From: Coniella vitis
Lineage: Eukaryota > Ascomycota > Sordariomycetes > Diaporthales > Schizoparmaceae
NCBI GenBank assembly: GCA_011317545.1
Contig: WUJK01000014.1
Location: 868,001 to 932,000, forward strand
Length of the DNA: 64,000 nt
Reading direction: 5' to 3'
The notes beneath the pieces were generated by a model. It was given only the letters and a program-made list of their open reading frames with translations, did no database searches and was not told where the DNA came from. Position numbers and translations under genes: made by a program. This document shows, in pieces, positions 52,060 through 63,636 of the stretch (positions within the stretch are counted from its first letter, which is position 1; each line of letters opens with the position of its first letter).

Positions 52060-55000
52060 TCACTCATCTGCTTCATTCGGCCAGCAGCTGCTCACTTCAA
52101 GCCACCCGTTCTGCGATTGGAATGTCAATACCGGTGTCCCAAACTGCAGCGGGTTACCCTCCCACACCACAATGTCGCCGCTCTTCTCGAGGCCCAGAAT
52201 CTGTTCAATGTTGGTCGACACAAGGTCCAGCGCTGCTACTTCACTCAGTCCTGCATACTTGGCTGCCCAAGCTGCTTCAAGTGCCGTCGAGTGGATGCGC
52301 GAATCGCCAGGCGGGCCTTAGGACCAGAACAGTCTTGTCAGTACAATGGTGCAAGTGCAAGTGAATAGACACGTTCAACCAGGAGCAAGCTCACCTTCGA
52401 GCGGACACGCAATGCCAAATAGCACACCCGCTTCGTGCAGTATGTCAGCAGGGCTTCTGCTAAGGGGAGGCCCAGGCAGTGCCTCCCTCTTGCGCCAGCT
52501 GTCCAGGCCAGCATGGTTGCCCGTCAGTATCAGCGGGACTTTTGCTGCTGCAAGCTCATTCGCAAACTGCAGGGTTCCATTCATGTTAGTCTGATCGCCC
52601 CGTGGGATATCACCTGTGAGATCAAGATTCCACTTGGGCAATGACTAACCAATGGTGCTTCATGCCCACCCAAAAGAACAACATTCACATTGGGGTGGTC
52701 CTTCTTGAGCAAAATACTCTGTTGGATGTCGTGCTGCGATTCATGCGGTCAGCATACAACCACAATCGTGAAGACCATTCGGCAGCGAATCAGACTCACA
52801 TTGGCTGTGGCTTTGATGACCAAAGGCAATGACCCATTAGCAACTAGAGCCCACGGATGAGTAGCATCAGCACCATCTGCGCTGCTCCCCGCTTTGACCA
52901 AGGCCCTCAACTTTTCAACAGCCACAGACACAGACCCATCGTTGTCCTTGGCTTCGTCCCCAAGGATGACGTGCATGGCAACATCGTCCTGGAAGATGCC
53001 GCCATTCAACAGAGTGCTGTTGAGACCCGTTCTCAAGCCCGTCGACACGCCAACAATCAAACCACCTTTTGTTATGGGCGACTGGATAGCGCGGGTCACG
53101 CCGCCCAGCCTGGCGCGTGCAAAGCTCTTTGCGCTGACCTTGCTACCCCCAAGGGTGACTGCGTACTTTGCATATCCAATATTCTCCGCATCCTGCGCCT
53201 CCTTGACCTTGATCACATTAGTAGAACCGTCACCCGTCTGCTCTGCCATGCTGATCTCGGCAATGCCTAAGGATGCAGTCACCGCAGTCAGACCCCGTGT
53301 GAGATGACCATTTTTAAGATGAATGTGGAGGGCTTCGTTATGGTCCATAAGCCGAGCACTGATCTCTGAACAATCGCCAGCCACGCTGGAGCCCAGACAA
53401 GTGACAGCACCATCTTGCACAATGAGCACGAGGTCCTGGGCCTCAATCCATGGTTCCTCGTTGAAGGATAATGTGTCTAGAAGCCCAGGTATAAGCGATT
53501 TATCGATACCAGTAACCACAAACTTCTGGTCATGCTTGCGTGCATTAATGCACGTCCTCTCTCGCTCTTCTCGCGTAATGCTCGCGCGCATCTCGGGTTT
53601 GGCAGCTCCTTTATAGCCTTCGTCTTCTCCCGATGCCAAACCAACCACATGCGCCGTATTCTCGGCCACTTTAGCAGGATCCAGCTGCGCTACGCCGTCA
53701 ATGTAAATCTGCTTGGGCGTAGCACCGACAGAAAGCGGGTGCGCATCCCAGACGACCAAATCAGCGTCGTAACCAGGCCGGACGAAGCCTACTCGGTTGT
53801 GAAGATCAAGAGCCCTGGCTGGGACTGACGTGACGGACTGCAGCGCCTTGTTCTCTGGCAGACCAAACGAATGCGCAACAGCGGGCTGCAGCATCAGATA
53901 CTGCGCCGACGTGTCTTCGCCGACATGATCCGATTTGTAGGCCACAGGAACACCATGGTCGTTGAGAATTTTGCCGGCGTAAAGACTCGATCCGTAGGCC
54001 TCTTGCTTGTAAAGGGAGAATTCAGCAAAGGTCGCCACTGTGACGTTTCTGTCCCGTTTGATGGTCAGTCAGTATTGAGCCACACAGAGATCAACTCCGC
54101 AAGGAAGAAAGCATAATGAATGTCGACATACTCGCCATATTCTTTCAACATCTCAGGGATCTGCCACGCAGCTAGCGCGTGATGGAAGGCCTTCACATGG
54201 AAGCCAAACTCGTGCGACACGCGCAGCATTGTTTCCATGTCCTCCGGCTCATAGCAATGATTATGCAACGCCACGCGACCCCGGAGCAGTCCCACCGTAC
54301 TGTCAAGTTCCAACTCCTCAGGGAATCCTCCCTTGTCTGCCAACAACCTCATCACCGCCTCATTGGCTCCGTCGCTATGCTCCCTTCCCGTCGCCGCCAT
54401 CTGCGCGGCCTCACACCAAGCGTCCTGCTTCTCCAACACCTCCTTCGCCCTAGCCAACCACTTTCTCAACACCCACACATTTCCCATCCGTGTATGGCCG
54501 TACACACGCTTGGGATTCTCTCCACAAGCCATCTTCATATACCGATGCTTCTCCTCCCCGTCCGCGACACCATGCTCAAGCAGCATTTCCTCCACAACAA
54601 ACTCGCCGTTCCTACCCGGCCGCACCGCATTCTTGACGACTGTGCCCTCACCGCCAATAATATTGGCGCTGCCTGGGATAATCAGGCTTGTTGTCACGCC
54701 CCCCGAGGCGATTCGCGCCGTGGCCTCGTCGTACGCCTTGAGTGAGTCGAGAATGCGCACAAAGGGTGTGAGGGGTCCGAAATCGTCGTGCATTTCGTTT
54801 TCGTCTCGGGTGTCTGTGATGAGTGGCCAAGCCGCAGCAAGGTGGTGCGAGTGCATGTCGACGAGGCCTGGGGTGAGATATGCACCGTGCAGGTTGATTT
54901 CTTCTACCCTTTGGGTTCCTTGGGCGAATGAGGAAGAGGAGGAGGAGGAGGAGGAGAAGGCATTGTTCGCCGTGGTAGGCGAGAGGGAAACCACCAGTCC

Positions 55001-55660
55001 CTTGGAAATCACAATGTCCACTGCATGCGGCAAAAAAGCCTCACCGTCAAAGAGTGTCGCGTTGCGAAGGACAGTCAGGGTAGTAGTAGTAGTGGTGGTT
55101 ATGGTTTCTGCTGCTTGCTGTTGCTGCTGCTTCTGACCGCCATACTGATGGGCTTTCTCGGTGTTGCTATCCCTGGCGTTGTTGGCTTCCCATCGTGGAT
55201 TTCGAATCCGGTCCTTGGCTTCAATTCTTGGAGCTTCCGTTGCGAGCGCAGCGCAAGATGCAAGACCCGCTTCAAAAGTCTTGAGTTCAATCGCTGTTAA
55301 GTACTGCTGGTGGTTATGGTAATGGCCCATCTGTCCTGACGCCAAAAGTGCCGCTTCTTCAGACCGGCTGTTCCACAGATACAACCACCAAACCTGAACG
55401 ACAAGCAAGAGGGAAAGCACTAAGCGGCGCGAGACGAAGCGATGGAGGTAGATGCGTAGGCGGGAAGGAATGGGAATGGTGCGATGTTTATGGTGGCGGC
55501 AAGCATGGCGAGATGCGGATAAGAGACCATAAAGCGAGGGTGCAGATTGCTCACCGTCGCCGGTATCATCATGATAAGGCGGTGGTGAAGGAGAGAGAGA
55601 CGGGGAGAGAGGGGGGAAGCTGGCGTGCAGCAGTTTCTCCTGCTTCGCGCCGCTGTCCAT
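52060..55660 (-). CDS. Membrane-anchored tandem amidohydrolase (imidazolonepropionase-like)
   Basis: Large fungal member of the metal-dependent amidohydrolase superfamily, substrate unknown. Exons 55660-54132, 54048-52800, 52733-52650, 52566-52395 and 52316-52060 on the minus strand encode 1096 residues, all joins in frame. Residues 80-96 (LVLSLLLVVQVWWLYLW) after a basic stretch form a signal anchor, giving a type II topology. Gln, Thr and Ser runs follow. Barrel 1 starts near YLTPGLVDMHSHH, the HxH metal motif, with IASGGVTTSLIIPGSANIIG, ALHNHCYEPEDM, VKAFHHALAAW and YKSDHVGED as later ligand segments, and ends RPGYDADLVVWDAHPLSVG. A second, related unit follows: LVLIVQDGAVTCLGS, NGHLTRGLTAVTASLGI, ARLGGVTRAIQSP and EKSGDIVVWEGNPLQFGTP. 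It lacks the HxH pair at the matching place. Barrel 1 is probably the active half. Confidence 0.9.
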
Positions 55661-57115
55661 TTTGCTTCGCTGCTGCCCTGAGGCGTGAGGAGGGACTGGC
55701 TGGTGTGATGCTTAACTCACTCTTTACACTCACGTCGCGCTGATGGGGTGATGCAATGTGAGCACTCAAGTCAAGCTGTTCCGAGCCGACCAACAAGTTT
55801 CTCCCTCCACGACTTTTCCCCGAGCCCAATGCTACTACTAATTGAGTCTTATTCAATGCGCATTAGCATACAACAAGAAGAATGCAATGGAAACCGAGAC
55901 AACTCTGGCACATACAGATACACATACACACACACACGCACACACGCAAAGATCTAGGAGATGGCGGTATGTAAGAATGTAGAAATGGGCAATTCCCAAT
56001 CCATAAAAGTAAAATACCTCGGGGAACTGATAAGACGCTTTGCCTGGGCAAGACAAGGGTATTCCGCAGAAGCATAGTCAATAGACAGATTACTTATGCA
56101 TAGCTGATGGATGCTGCTGTTCCTGGCTGGGTTAGGATGTAACTGTGGAGTAATGTACCTTATGAGTAATACAAAGTACAGGAAGTAAATACCTGTGCAT
56201 CTGCTGAGTATTATATACATAGTCCATTACAATTACAGTCTTGAGTCTATCCAGAGAACATGGAATGTTACCCACCATTCATCGATAGTTCGTAGGATAT
56301 GCGCGCTGACTACGTATTTGCCCCCCCCCCCCCAAAAAAAAAGACTCCCAAGATTCAGCATAAAGGATTCATTAGAAATGCCATTCGGACTGTGCTACGT
56401 ATAAACATAGTAAGTACTTAAGTAAATGGTTCAGACTACGACTATCCACATATGCACCGCTCGTGTAATAATAATGTACATAGGTATATAAATAGATATT
56501 CGCCGCGTTCCAATCCACCTCAAGTCCTTCGATAACTTCAGTATTCTGTAGCAAACTTCGTCAGAGAATAATCAAAGCGCTCAATTTCCCATGATTACTA
56601 TCCTTGGTGAATTCCTCCTTGGATCTGTATTATGAAGCATGTACCACCGAATGAATTCCTTGGTTTCGACATAGCAATAGTGCGGGCAAAGCCTTGTGCT
56701 TCGTGACCCACTGGGAGGGTCATCACGCAATATTCGTCATAAACAGAAGATATGAGAATTCACATGTACTCGGGCGCTGTCTGTCTTGTGCCAAATTTCC
56801 CGCTGTCATATATCAATTCTCCAAGGAACACATTCAAGTCTGGTAGACCCGCCATGGCATTGCATGTAAATTCATGAATCTTTCAAATGATGAGAAATTG
56901 TTCGAATAGTCAGTCGAAATATTAATTAGAACGATATCAATGTCTGGCTGTGTAATCCAACAAACAAGCTTATATGAAACTCATAGTCTAAGAATATCAA
57001 TTCCAGCAGAGCGCCTTGATCCGATAGAAACAACACCGCAGATAATCTGCGTCCCTTTACTGACCGTGCCTTGTCCCACTCTCCACGTTCAAAAGACGTC
57101 TTTCTTGAATATCCT
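55661..57115. other. Intergenic region, amidohydrolase promoter to Rch1-like gene 3' end
   Basis: About 1.5 kb without a supported gene. An imperfect CACACACAC/GCACAC run lies at about 55923-55947 and a run of 13 C then 9 A at 56321-56342. The right part should include the 3' untranslated region of the Rch1-like gene. Confidence 0.55.
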
Positions 57116-58864
57116 TCATGCTTCCTTCTCACCACTCGATAATTGTGCTTCCAAGTCTCCCATCTTCGATTGCCCCTCAGCATGGTCACCACCGAGAGCA
57201 TGGTTGCCGCATTCCAACCCCCTCTCATTTATACCATCCAACTCCCTCACACTCACCAATCTAGTCCTCGTCTCCTCAGCCGTACCTCCTTCACCTGAAT
57301 CCATCCGAGACGTTCCGCCCGTTCCTCCCGACTCGCCCGTTCTTTGACTCCGCATATCCAAATCGCTATGCGCGCTTCTCTTCAAATACCATTTGAACAC
57401 ATATACTAATCCCTGCGCCATAAATACCTGCTCCATCGTGTAGAGTAGCACAGGAATCTGGAGGTACGCACGCGTCATCTCATCCTGGTTCGCCCACATG
57501 GCAGCCACAAGTGGAATACCGACCCCCGTCGTCTTGGCTGCACCGCAAAAACATACAGCTACCGCTTGCTCCTTGGTCATTTGCCGGGGCGTGATAAAGT
57601 GTCGTAGGGGCCTAGGAATTGAGAGAGTCGCCAGGCGCGATCCTATCGCCTTCTTGACGAGATTGTGTGGTGGACGTGCGAGCACGAAACAAATCAGGGT
57701 GTATAACATGTATAGGCCAATGTTCATAAAGACTGTGAACAAAATAGAGGATTTGGGCATGGTGTAGAGAGCGCCTGTTTTGAAGGCATTGGAGAAGGTG
57801 GACCTAAAGGAACATAGACCGCGGCTCTTGTGAGTATGTTCCTCCGTCTGAAAGGAGGGTTGATGGACAGTGAGAAATGAGACTTACCAGATCAAGGTAC
57901 ACAAAAAGAAAGTAGACACTTTCCCAATATATAAGTGCTGGATACACCACAACACCTGTCTCGTAAACAGGAGGCGCACTGCCTGGCCCACCACGAGTGG
58001 TAAGATCACCGTCAAAGCCATCTTGCTTGCAACGTCCCTATACATTGTGGCCAGTGTGCTTGGTGAGGCTGGCATCCACGCCGTCATCTCGGGCCTGCGC
58101 GGTATAAGAGCGTAAATGAGACCTGGGCTAAGAAAGGATCCAAAAACATTGCCAATTACGACCTCGATGATAGCTGCCGCGTCGTCGCCACCTGCATTAC
58201 GGGTCATGACAACGTTGGAAGCGATCGTGGTTGGAAGACAGCTTGTCACGAGCATGCCGACAAGGATCGGAATTTCGATAACATTCGATTCGAGGTCGCC
58301 GGCAGCGATCATGATGTAGAGTATTACTATACAGAAGACACGTTATTAGAAATCTCGGCCAAAGGAATCGTGATTCCCAACAAGAAAGCGCAGTTGGGAA
58401 AGGGGGTGACGTTAGACTTACCAAGCCATATCACTGGGATAACAACAAAACTAAGACCCTGGACGATAAGATGCAGACGCCAATTAAAGAGATTCTCGCG
58501 AAGTTTGTCTGGGGGTAGCTGTAGGCCGCTGATAAGGAAGATGATCGCCACAGATCCGTACAGGATGCTGTATTCCGAGCGGATTGGGCCACCTGTCGCG
58601 GCAACATCTATCCAGTCGCACAACATTATCAGTATATAGAATCGGATTACTTTCTAGTCACAGAGCCTGGGAAGCAAAGGACGCAGACATACTTGGCCAC
58701 CTCCACGCAAACAGACACGCCAGCCCAAAGCAAAACACTAACCACTGTTCTGAGAGGAACTGAACATATTTGTTTCTCGTCTTGGCTGTAGCTGGGTTGC
58801 CATTGCTCTTGGCCGTATCACCCTCCTTCTCGCGGCTCTCCGGGATCCTGACTGTGACCACCAT
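57116..58864 (-). CDS. Rch1/SLC10A7-type (SBF-like) membrane transporter
   Basis: Member of the SBF-like, bile acid:sodium symporter-related family that includes yeast Rch1 and human SLC10A7, linked to negative control of plasma-membrane calcium uptake. Exons 58864-58693, 58607-58422, 58326-57888 and 57803-57116 on the minus strand give 494 residues, a normal length. About ten membrane segments are expected; visible ones include WLVFCFGLACLFAW, YSILYGSVAIIFLISGLQLP, LIVQGLSFVVIPVIWLVILY, ILVGMLVTSCLPTTIASNVV (the conserved SCLPTT signature), NVFGSFLSPGLIYALIP and SSILFTVFMNIGLYMLYTLI. TKEQAVAVCFCGAAKTTGVG followed by IPLVAAMW is another family block. The C-terminal tail of about 90 residues is hydrophilic and charged. 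Three introns of 85-95 bp; the splice sites were fixed by keeping the conserved frame. Confidence 0.93.
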
Positions 58865-60118
58865 TGACGCAACAACGTAGAGATTCTAGCTGCTTCACTC
58901 GGCAGATAACGAGAAAACTTGATCGTGAGGCTTGCGTGACACAGTACAACGGATTTTCTTGTATAGAAAACGGTCAGCAGCAATGCAACCAAAACAAAAA
59001 GAAAAAGAAGTAACTGGAATGGTTTGTTATTATCCAAAAATGGAGGCAAAGGCCGGTCAAGCGAGAATATGAGGGAGCAATTCCACCGACAAAGATGCAG
59101 CACTAAGTCGAGACGAAGAAAGGGTTGCATTGATCGCTGAGGTTGGAAGGCCTGAGGGGATGGCACCTTGACAACATCATTGCACGCCAGGCACCGACAG
59201 CACAGCAGGAAGGAAGGCGCGAGCGAGTTTGAAAACTTCCAGCCAGGGGCGCTCGGATCTTTGCTGCGAAAACCGGATCACCTCTTTTGCTGCGAGTCGT
59301 GCCTTGGACCGGCAGGTGCTGCTGTACATAGTACCGAGCAACTGCAAGGTGGGGTATTATGATGTATAGGTAAGCGTCTTGAGCCACTGCTTCCTTATCT
59401 CCGTAAGGAATAAAACAGTATACCGTTGGTACAATTATCTGTCTGTACATAGTACATCAATTCAAACATAGCAACTCACTGCTCCAGTCTACGATAGTAG
59501 AGTAGGTTGGCAGCACGCGGGAGCGCCAGCGGCGCCAAATCATAATACTTGTTCTACCCTACTACACCCCCGAACACTCGTATTTCAACATCAATTTTAC
59601 ACAGACGCCAAATGATTTTCAGAAAGTAATGGCATTATAACGATATTCCAGCTCATGCGGGCCCAAAAATACGTGCATTAATATAGACATGTAAAGCCCC
59701 TTGAGCCTCTCCCAACCCCCTCGTACAAGTCATCGAATTCTTTTGAATTCACGTCCTTCAAAGTTTCCTCCACTGTAGGGAGAGAAAGAAGAAACAGGGC
59801 AATTGATGAGAAAAGTGGATGAAAAAAGAAAGACATAAACGCAGCAAGCACCTCATAGTGGCCGCGGGGCCATAACCTCGAGCCCAGAAATACCGAACGC
59901 CGCACGCTCATGCGTTTGTGATCGTACACCAAGAGAAAGGAGAAAACTATTTACCAAGAAAAGGGAAAAGATGGAAGCCAATGGAGGAGGGGAAGAAAAA
60001 AAAAAATAGACGTGGCAAGAGGGTATTCTCATAAAATCATCGCTCGCAGTTGCATCGGAGTCAACTTTCGAGTGTCACAATAAGGAGGGGCAGCAGCTTT
60101 GGAAAGTTCTCTCGAGGA
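58865..60118. other. Intergenic region, Rch1-like promoter to erf4 3' end
   Basis: About 1.25 kb with no supported gene. TACATAGTA motifs occur at 59335 and 59446. A 10-base A run lies at about 59997, near the erf4 end. Confidence 0.55.
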
Positions 60119-61727
60119 CTAGCTGGCTGTCACAGCTGCTGAAGGTTCGGCAGGCGTGTCGGGCTCACCGGTGCCTCTGGAATCGCCCCTCATTGTGTTT
60201 TGCGTACTTTGAGCAGCTTGTACTTGAAGAGCAAAGATTTGAATATCGAGCTGGTGCGGAAAACCACGAGATTAGTCGAAAAGGCCACAACAAAATTAGT
60301 AGACTGTAAATAACAAACTCACCGTCATGTATGCCGTTTGCCTCAATGGCATAATTTTCGGCGGAATGACAATATCATCGCCACCAACCGTCTTTTCCAT
60401 TTCTAGGTTCCACCGCTCAATCCATCTTTCAAGCCTAGCGAGCCGAGACTTTGCATTGGTGAGGCCCAGGTTGTCCCACAGCCACCCAGTCAAGAGCCCC
60501 AAAATACCATCCATGATATTCCGGAAGCTGTATGGATCGAAAATAGCCACAAGCTCAGAGTTGAGCTTGTTGATGAGTCTGCGAAACTCGGCTTCCGATA
60601 AGCCGGCTGGATCAAGAATTTCTGGGTACATGTTGGAAAAAGTGGGTGCGAGGTCACCCTCAATCAACCAATCTCTCTTGATTCTGATAATGCGGGTGCT
60701 GGCGTATTCTGGCGAATCGATGGGGACGTGTGGGTTAAGATGCGGAAAACACGGGTGTTGCGGGCCCCATTCTTCGTCGTCTGCAGGGGCATCTGGGTCT
60801 CCCATGATGGACGAGTCGTCGCTGGAGGAGATAGCTGAGCCTATACCATCATCAAAGGAGGCCGTCGAGTCTCTACGATGGGGTTCGGCGCCCTGTTCCA
60901 AATCGCGATCGAAGGCCGCCGTGGTAGGCTGTTCCGATTCCATCTCGGGCGTCATGACTGCCTTGCCCTTGCCCTTATCTCTGGGAGTTTCTCGAGTGAA
61001 TCTTGCGAATTGTTTTTTGGATTGTCTCGGATTCGGCCCTGTTGCGTGCACTGACGCAAAGTCAATCTCCAAGACAGGTTCAGTCGGTCGTTTGGACGGC
61101 CCTGCTTCTGCGCTTGCGTCGTTGGCTGGCGAAGGCCCACGACTGGCCCTGCTCCTGCTGCGTAGTTCGTCCAGAGAAGGTCTGACGGAGCTGGGCAAGC
61201 TGACGCTCGTCCTCGCGGCTTGTTCGATGAGGTGTAAGCTGGAGCGATCACGCTTCGTTTGGCGCTGATCATCCGACGAGAGGAGAGGCGTCTCTCCAGC
61301 GGAAGCGGGGTAGTCGTCGACAGCAAGTTGAGGCCCCGAGGGGATGCTGAGTGTCAAGTACGGGATGGGGATCGGAACGGCAGGCGGAGTAGCGGGTGTT
61401 GAAGGGGGCGAACGCGCAGGGGAAATGGGCGGTTGGAGAATCGAGCGGGTCGAATTGGAAGGGTTCCACAGGCGGGATGCCGAGGAGTTGTATCGATGGC
61501 TGCTCCCGGAATCGGCGCGGATTCGGAAGGGAGACTGTTGCTGGGCTTGCTCTAGGTAGGAGCCCTGGCTAGGAAACCGCGTGTGATGGGAGCGGGGATG
61601 CTGACGATGAGCGTGGACGTGAGGAGGAAGTGGGCGAGAATTGTCGACGTCGGCGATGTCGATGGCAGCGGCAGCAGGCGCAGGCTCGTCGGTGGTCAAG
61701 GGGGCGCGCGTGATTGGTCGATGGGCG
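60119..61727 (-). CDS. erf4: Erf4/Golgin-A7-type subunit of Ras palmitoyltransferase
   Basis: Predicted accessory subunit of the Erf2-Erf4 DHHC palmitoyltransferase at the endoplasmic reticulum or Golgi, which lipidates Ras. The main exon ends at 60323, and a last exon at 60250-60119 (LDIQIFALQVQAAQST ... TAS) is joined in frame by a 72-bp intron. The Erf4 domain reads RIIRIKRDWLIEGDLAPTFS, then MYPEILDPAGLSEAEFRRLI, FDPYSFRNIMDGILGLLTGW and RLARLERWIERWNLEME. A long Ser/Pro-rich disordered N-terminal part precedes it. The start is unresolved: the frame is open from 61765, but its first in-frame ATG is at 60955, inside sequence that looks coding on both sides. An upstream exon ending at a 3' splice site such as CTTTAG before 61727 is likely. 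Using ATG 60955 alone would give 254 residues. Confidence 0.85.
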
Positions 61728-63636
61728 CTAAAGGCAGCGTGGGACGCCGTTGCGGCAGCTTTGGGCTAGCGGGAGCCCCAACAGGAAGGGCCGTCTGGCT
61801 CGGCCCGGTGCTGCTGCTTGTGTTGTTCTTTGTCCCGCGCTGCTGATGATCGCCGCGACTGCAAGCCCGAGACACCTGCACCTCGACGAATGTTTGTTGT
61901 CCCTGTCCTCCTCTCCTCCAAAGCACGTGTCGCCGGTGCCGGTACTGTCGGTGCAACCGCAGGGTTGTCGACGAGTTTTGCGGTGGGGCGGCGCAAGAAG
62001 ACGGCGAGGAAGGATCGCAAATGGAAAAGGAAATGGAAATTGGCGACTTGTAGCGCTGCTGAGTCAGGTGATGCCAGTGCCAATGGACGCTCTCTAGGGG
62101 CTGCAGTAGCGCGTCGGTAGTGCGATGCAGGGTTTGTTGCTGCTGTGGGCGCTGTAGGTGGTGGTGGTGGTGGTGGTGGTGGTGCTGCAGCCGTAAAGTG
62201 CTGTCGATCAGGGGCTCAGGTTCGTTGCAGCAGTGGCCGCCCTCTGCAACCACCATGGCGTTGTCGTTTGGTCGCTGTTGTTGTTGGGAGAGGGGTTGAT
62301 TTTCCAAACCGAGACTGTCTTCTCTCAGCTTTAGGACCTGGAGCTCACCATATACCTTTATAGTGTTCACTGCCGTTGTTGGCAGTTGGCGTTGATTTGG
62401 GCGGTCATTCCGCGAGCTGGGGGCTCACTTGGCATCAGGCGAGACCCGGTAAGAAATTGCACAGCTATGCACGCAAAGCGTGGGTGTGGGTATGGGCATG
62501 GGCATGGGGCAGCCTTTATTATACTCGGAGGATGAAGTTGATCATGGCAGTGTCTGTGGCCTTGGGGTTGTGCCTCGCCGCCAGCCAAAGCACACGTAAT
62601 ATAAGTGAGCTTTGTATACGTGGTATACTACTCCCTATGGGCTATCCGTACATGGTAAGTATGAGCTGATGCTGAGTCCGTGCCGTTCGTATTGGTGGAA
62701 ACGAGGCTTGTGTGTGGGTGAAAGTGTGGCTCATACTATAAGTACGACTGTACTATGTAATGCTCAAGTAATAAAGGTGCCAGGGCTGCTAGCAAACGCT
62801 ACACTCAGTAGTCGGCTAGTTATACATGTACAGAAGAGCCGTTGCGTGGTAAGTGTTGATGATTTTTTTTTATTTTTTACTCTTTTTTCTTCGCGCCTGA
62901 CAGACAAAATTATCAAAATCTGAACGACTTTGCTGTACCTGAGAGGTTCGCTCCATTATAGTGGACACCAAAGTACATTCTATGTACTCATACATTATGT
63001 ACCCTTTGCATCTACAACGAATCACGTTCTGCTCTTGTTCGGCATTCAACGCAGCACCCACCCGGGCCAGTACTATGTACATAGTAGCTCTCTCCCCCAA
63101 TACTACTCATGCAATTCCAGCTCAAGGTGTGTTTTGCGCGCCAGTCAGTGGCGCCCGCTAAGCCGCTGACATGAGTACTGTGACAACCTGGCTAAGTAAC
63201 ACACTAATACCTGCCAGCTGGTGGCTCCTGCCAACCACAAAACCGTGGCAATGGCAGTTGTTGTTTATAGCAAGAACATTTCTCTACTAGTCTCTAGCGC
63301 GTGCGGGCCGGTCCTGTCGTCATTACTGTGTCTTCCTTGCGCCCCGCTGCATCGTCACCTTGACCTCATCTTGTCTTGTCTTGTCGTGCCTTCGTTTGCT
63401 TCGCTGCTGACGAGCTAGCAACGACAACACTTCACCACTCGCTCCCTAGGGTGCTTGTACAACCTCGAAGTCCTACGATTCCCTTCCCCTCCGCCGCTCT
63501 CACCCATACACAAACCCGCTCACGTCAGAGCCGCCGGATTCTCGTTCAATGTCCCAGCACTGCGCCAGTGCACCCTCCTCCACGCCTGCTCGCTCTCCCG
63601 CCAATTCAGTCAGTCTGCAGCGCGGCCCCCAATGTC
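61728..63636. other. Divergent intergenic region, erf4 / terminal membrane-protein gene
   Basis: About 1.9 kb. It probably holds an unidentified first exon of erf4 between about 61728 and 62400, where the minus strand has open, Gln/His-rich frames. (GTG)n lies near 62158-62182, and a GTGGGTATGGGCATGGGCAT repeat near 62483-62508. Palindrome motifs lie at 62751 and 63071. The pyrimidine-rich stretch 63360-63600 is the likely promoter and leader of the last gene. Confidence 0.55.
63071..63086. repeat. Perfect 16-bp palindrome TACTATGTACATAGTA, second copy
   Basis: Identical in all 16 bases to 6051-6066, 57 kb away, again in intergenic DNA. Confidence 0.85.

Noticed and set aside
61696..62370. 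224-codon His/Gln-rich frame on the minus strand
   Set aside because: Mostly (CAC)n and (CAG)n repeat translation upstream of erf4; it may overlap an erf4 5' exon but is not a gene by itself.
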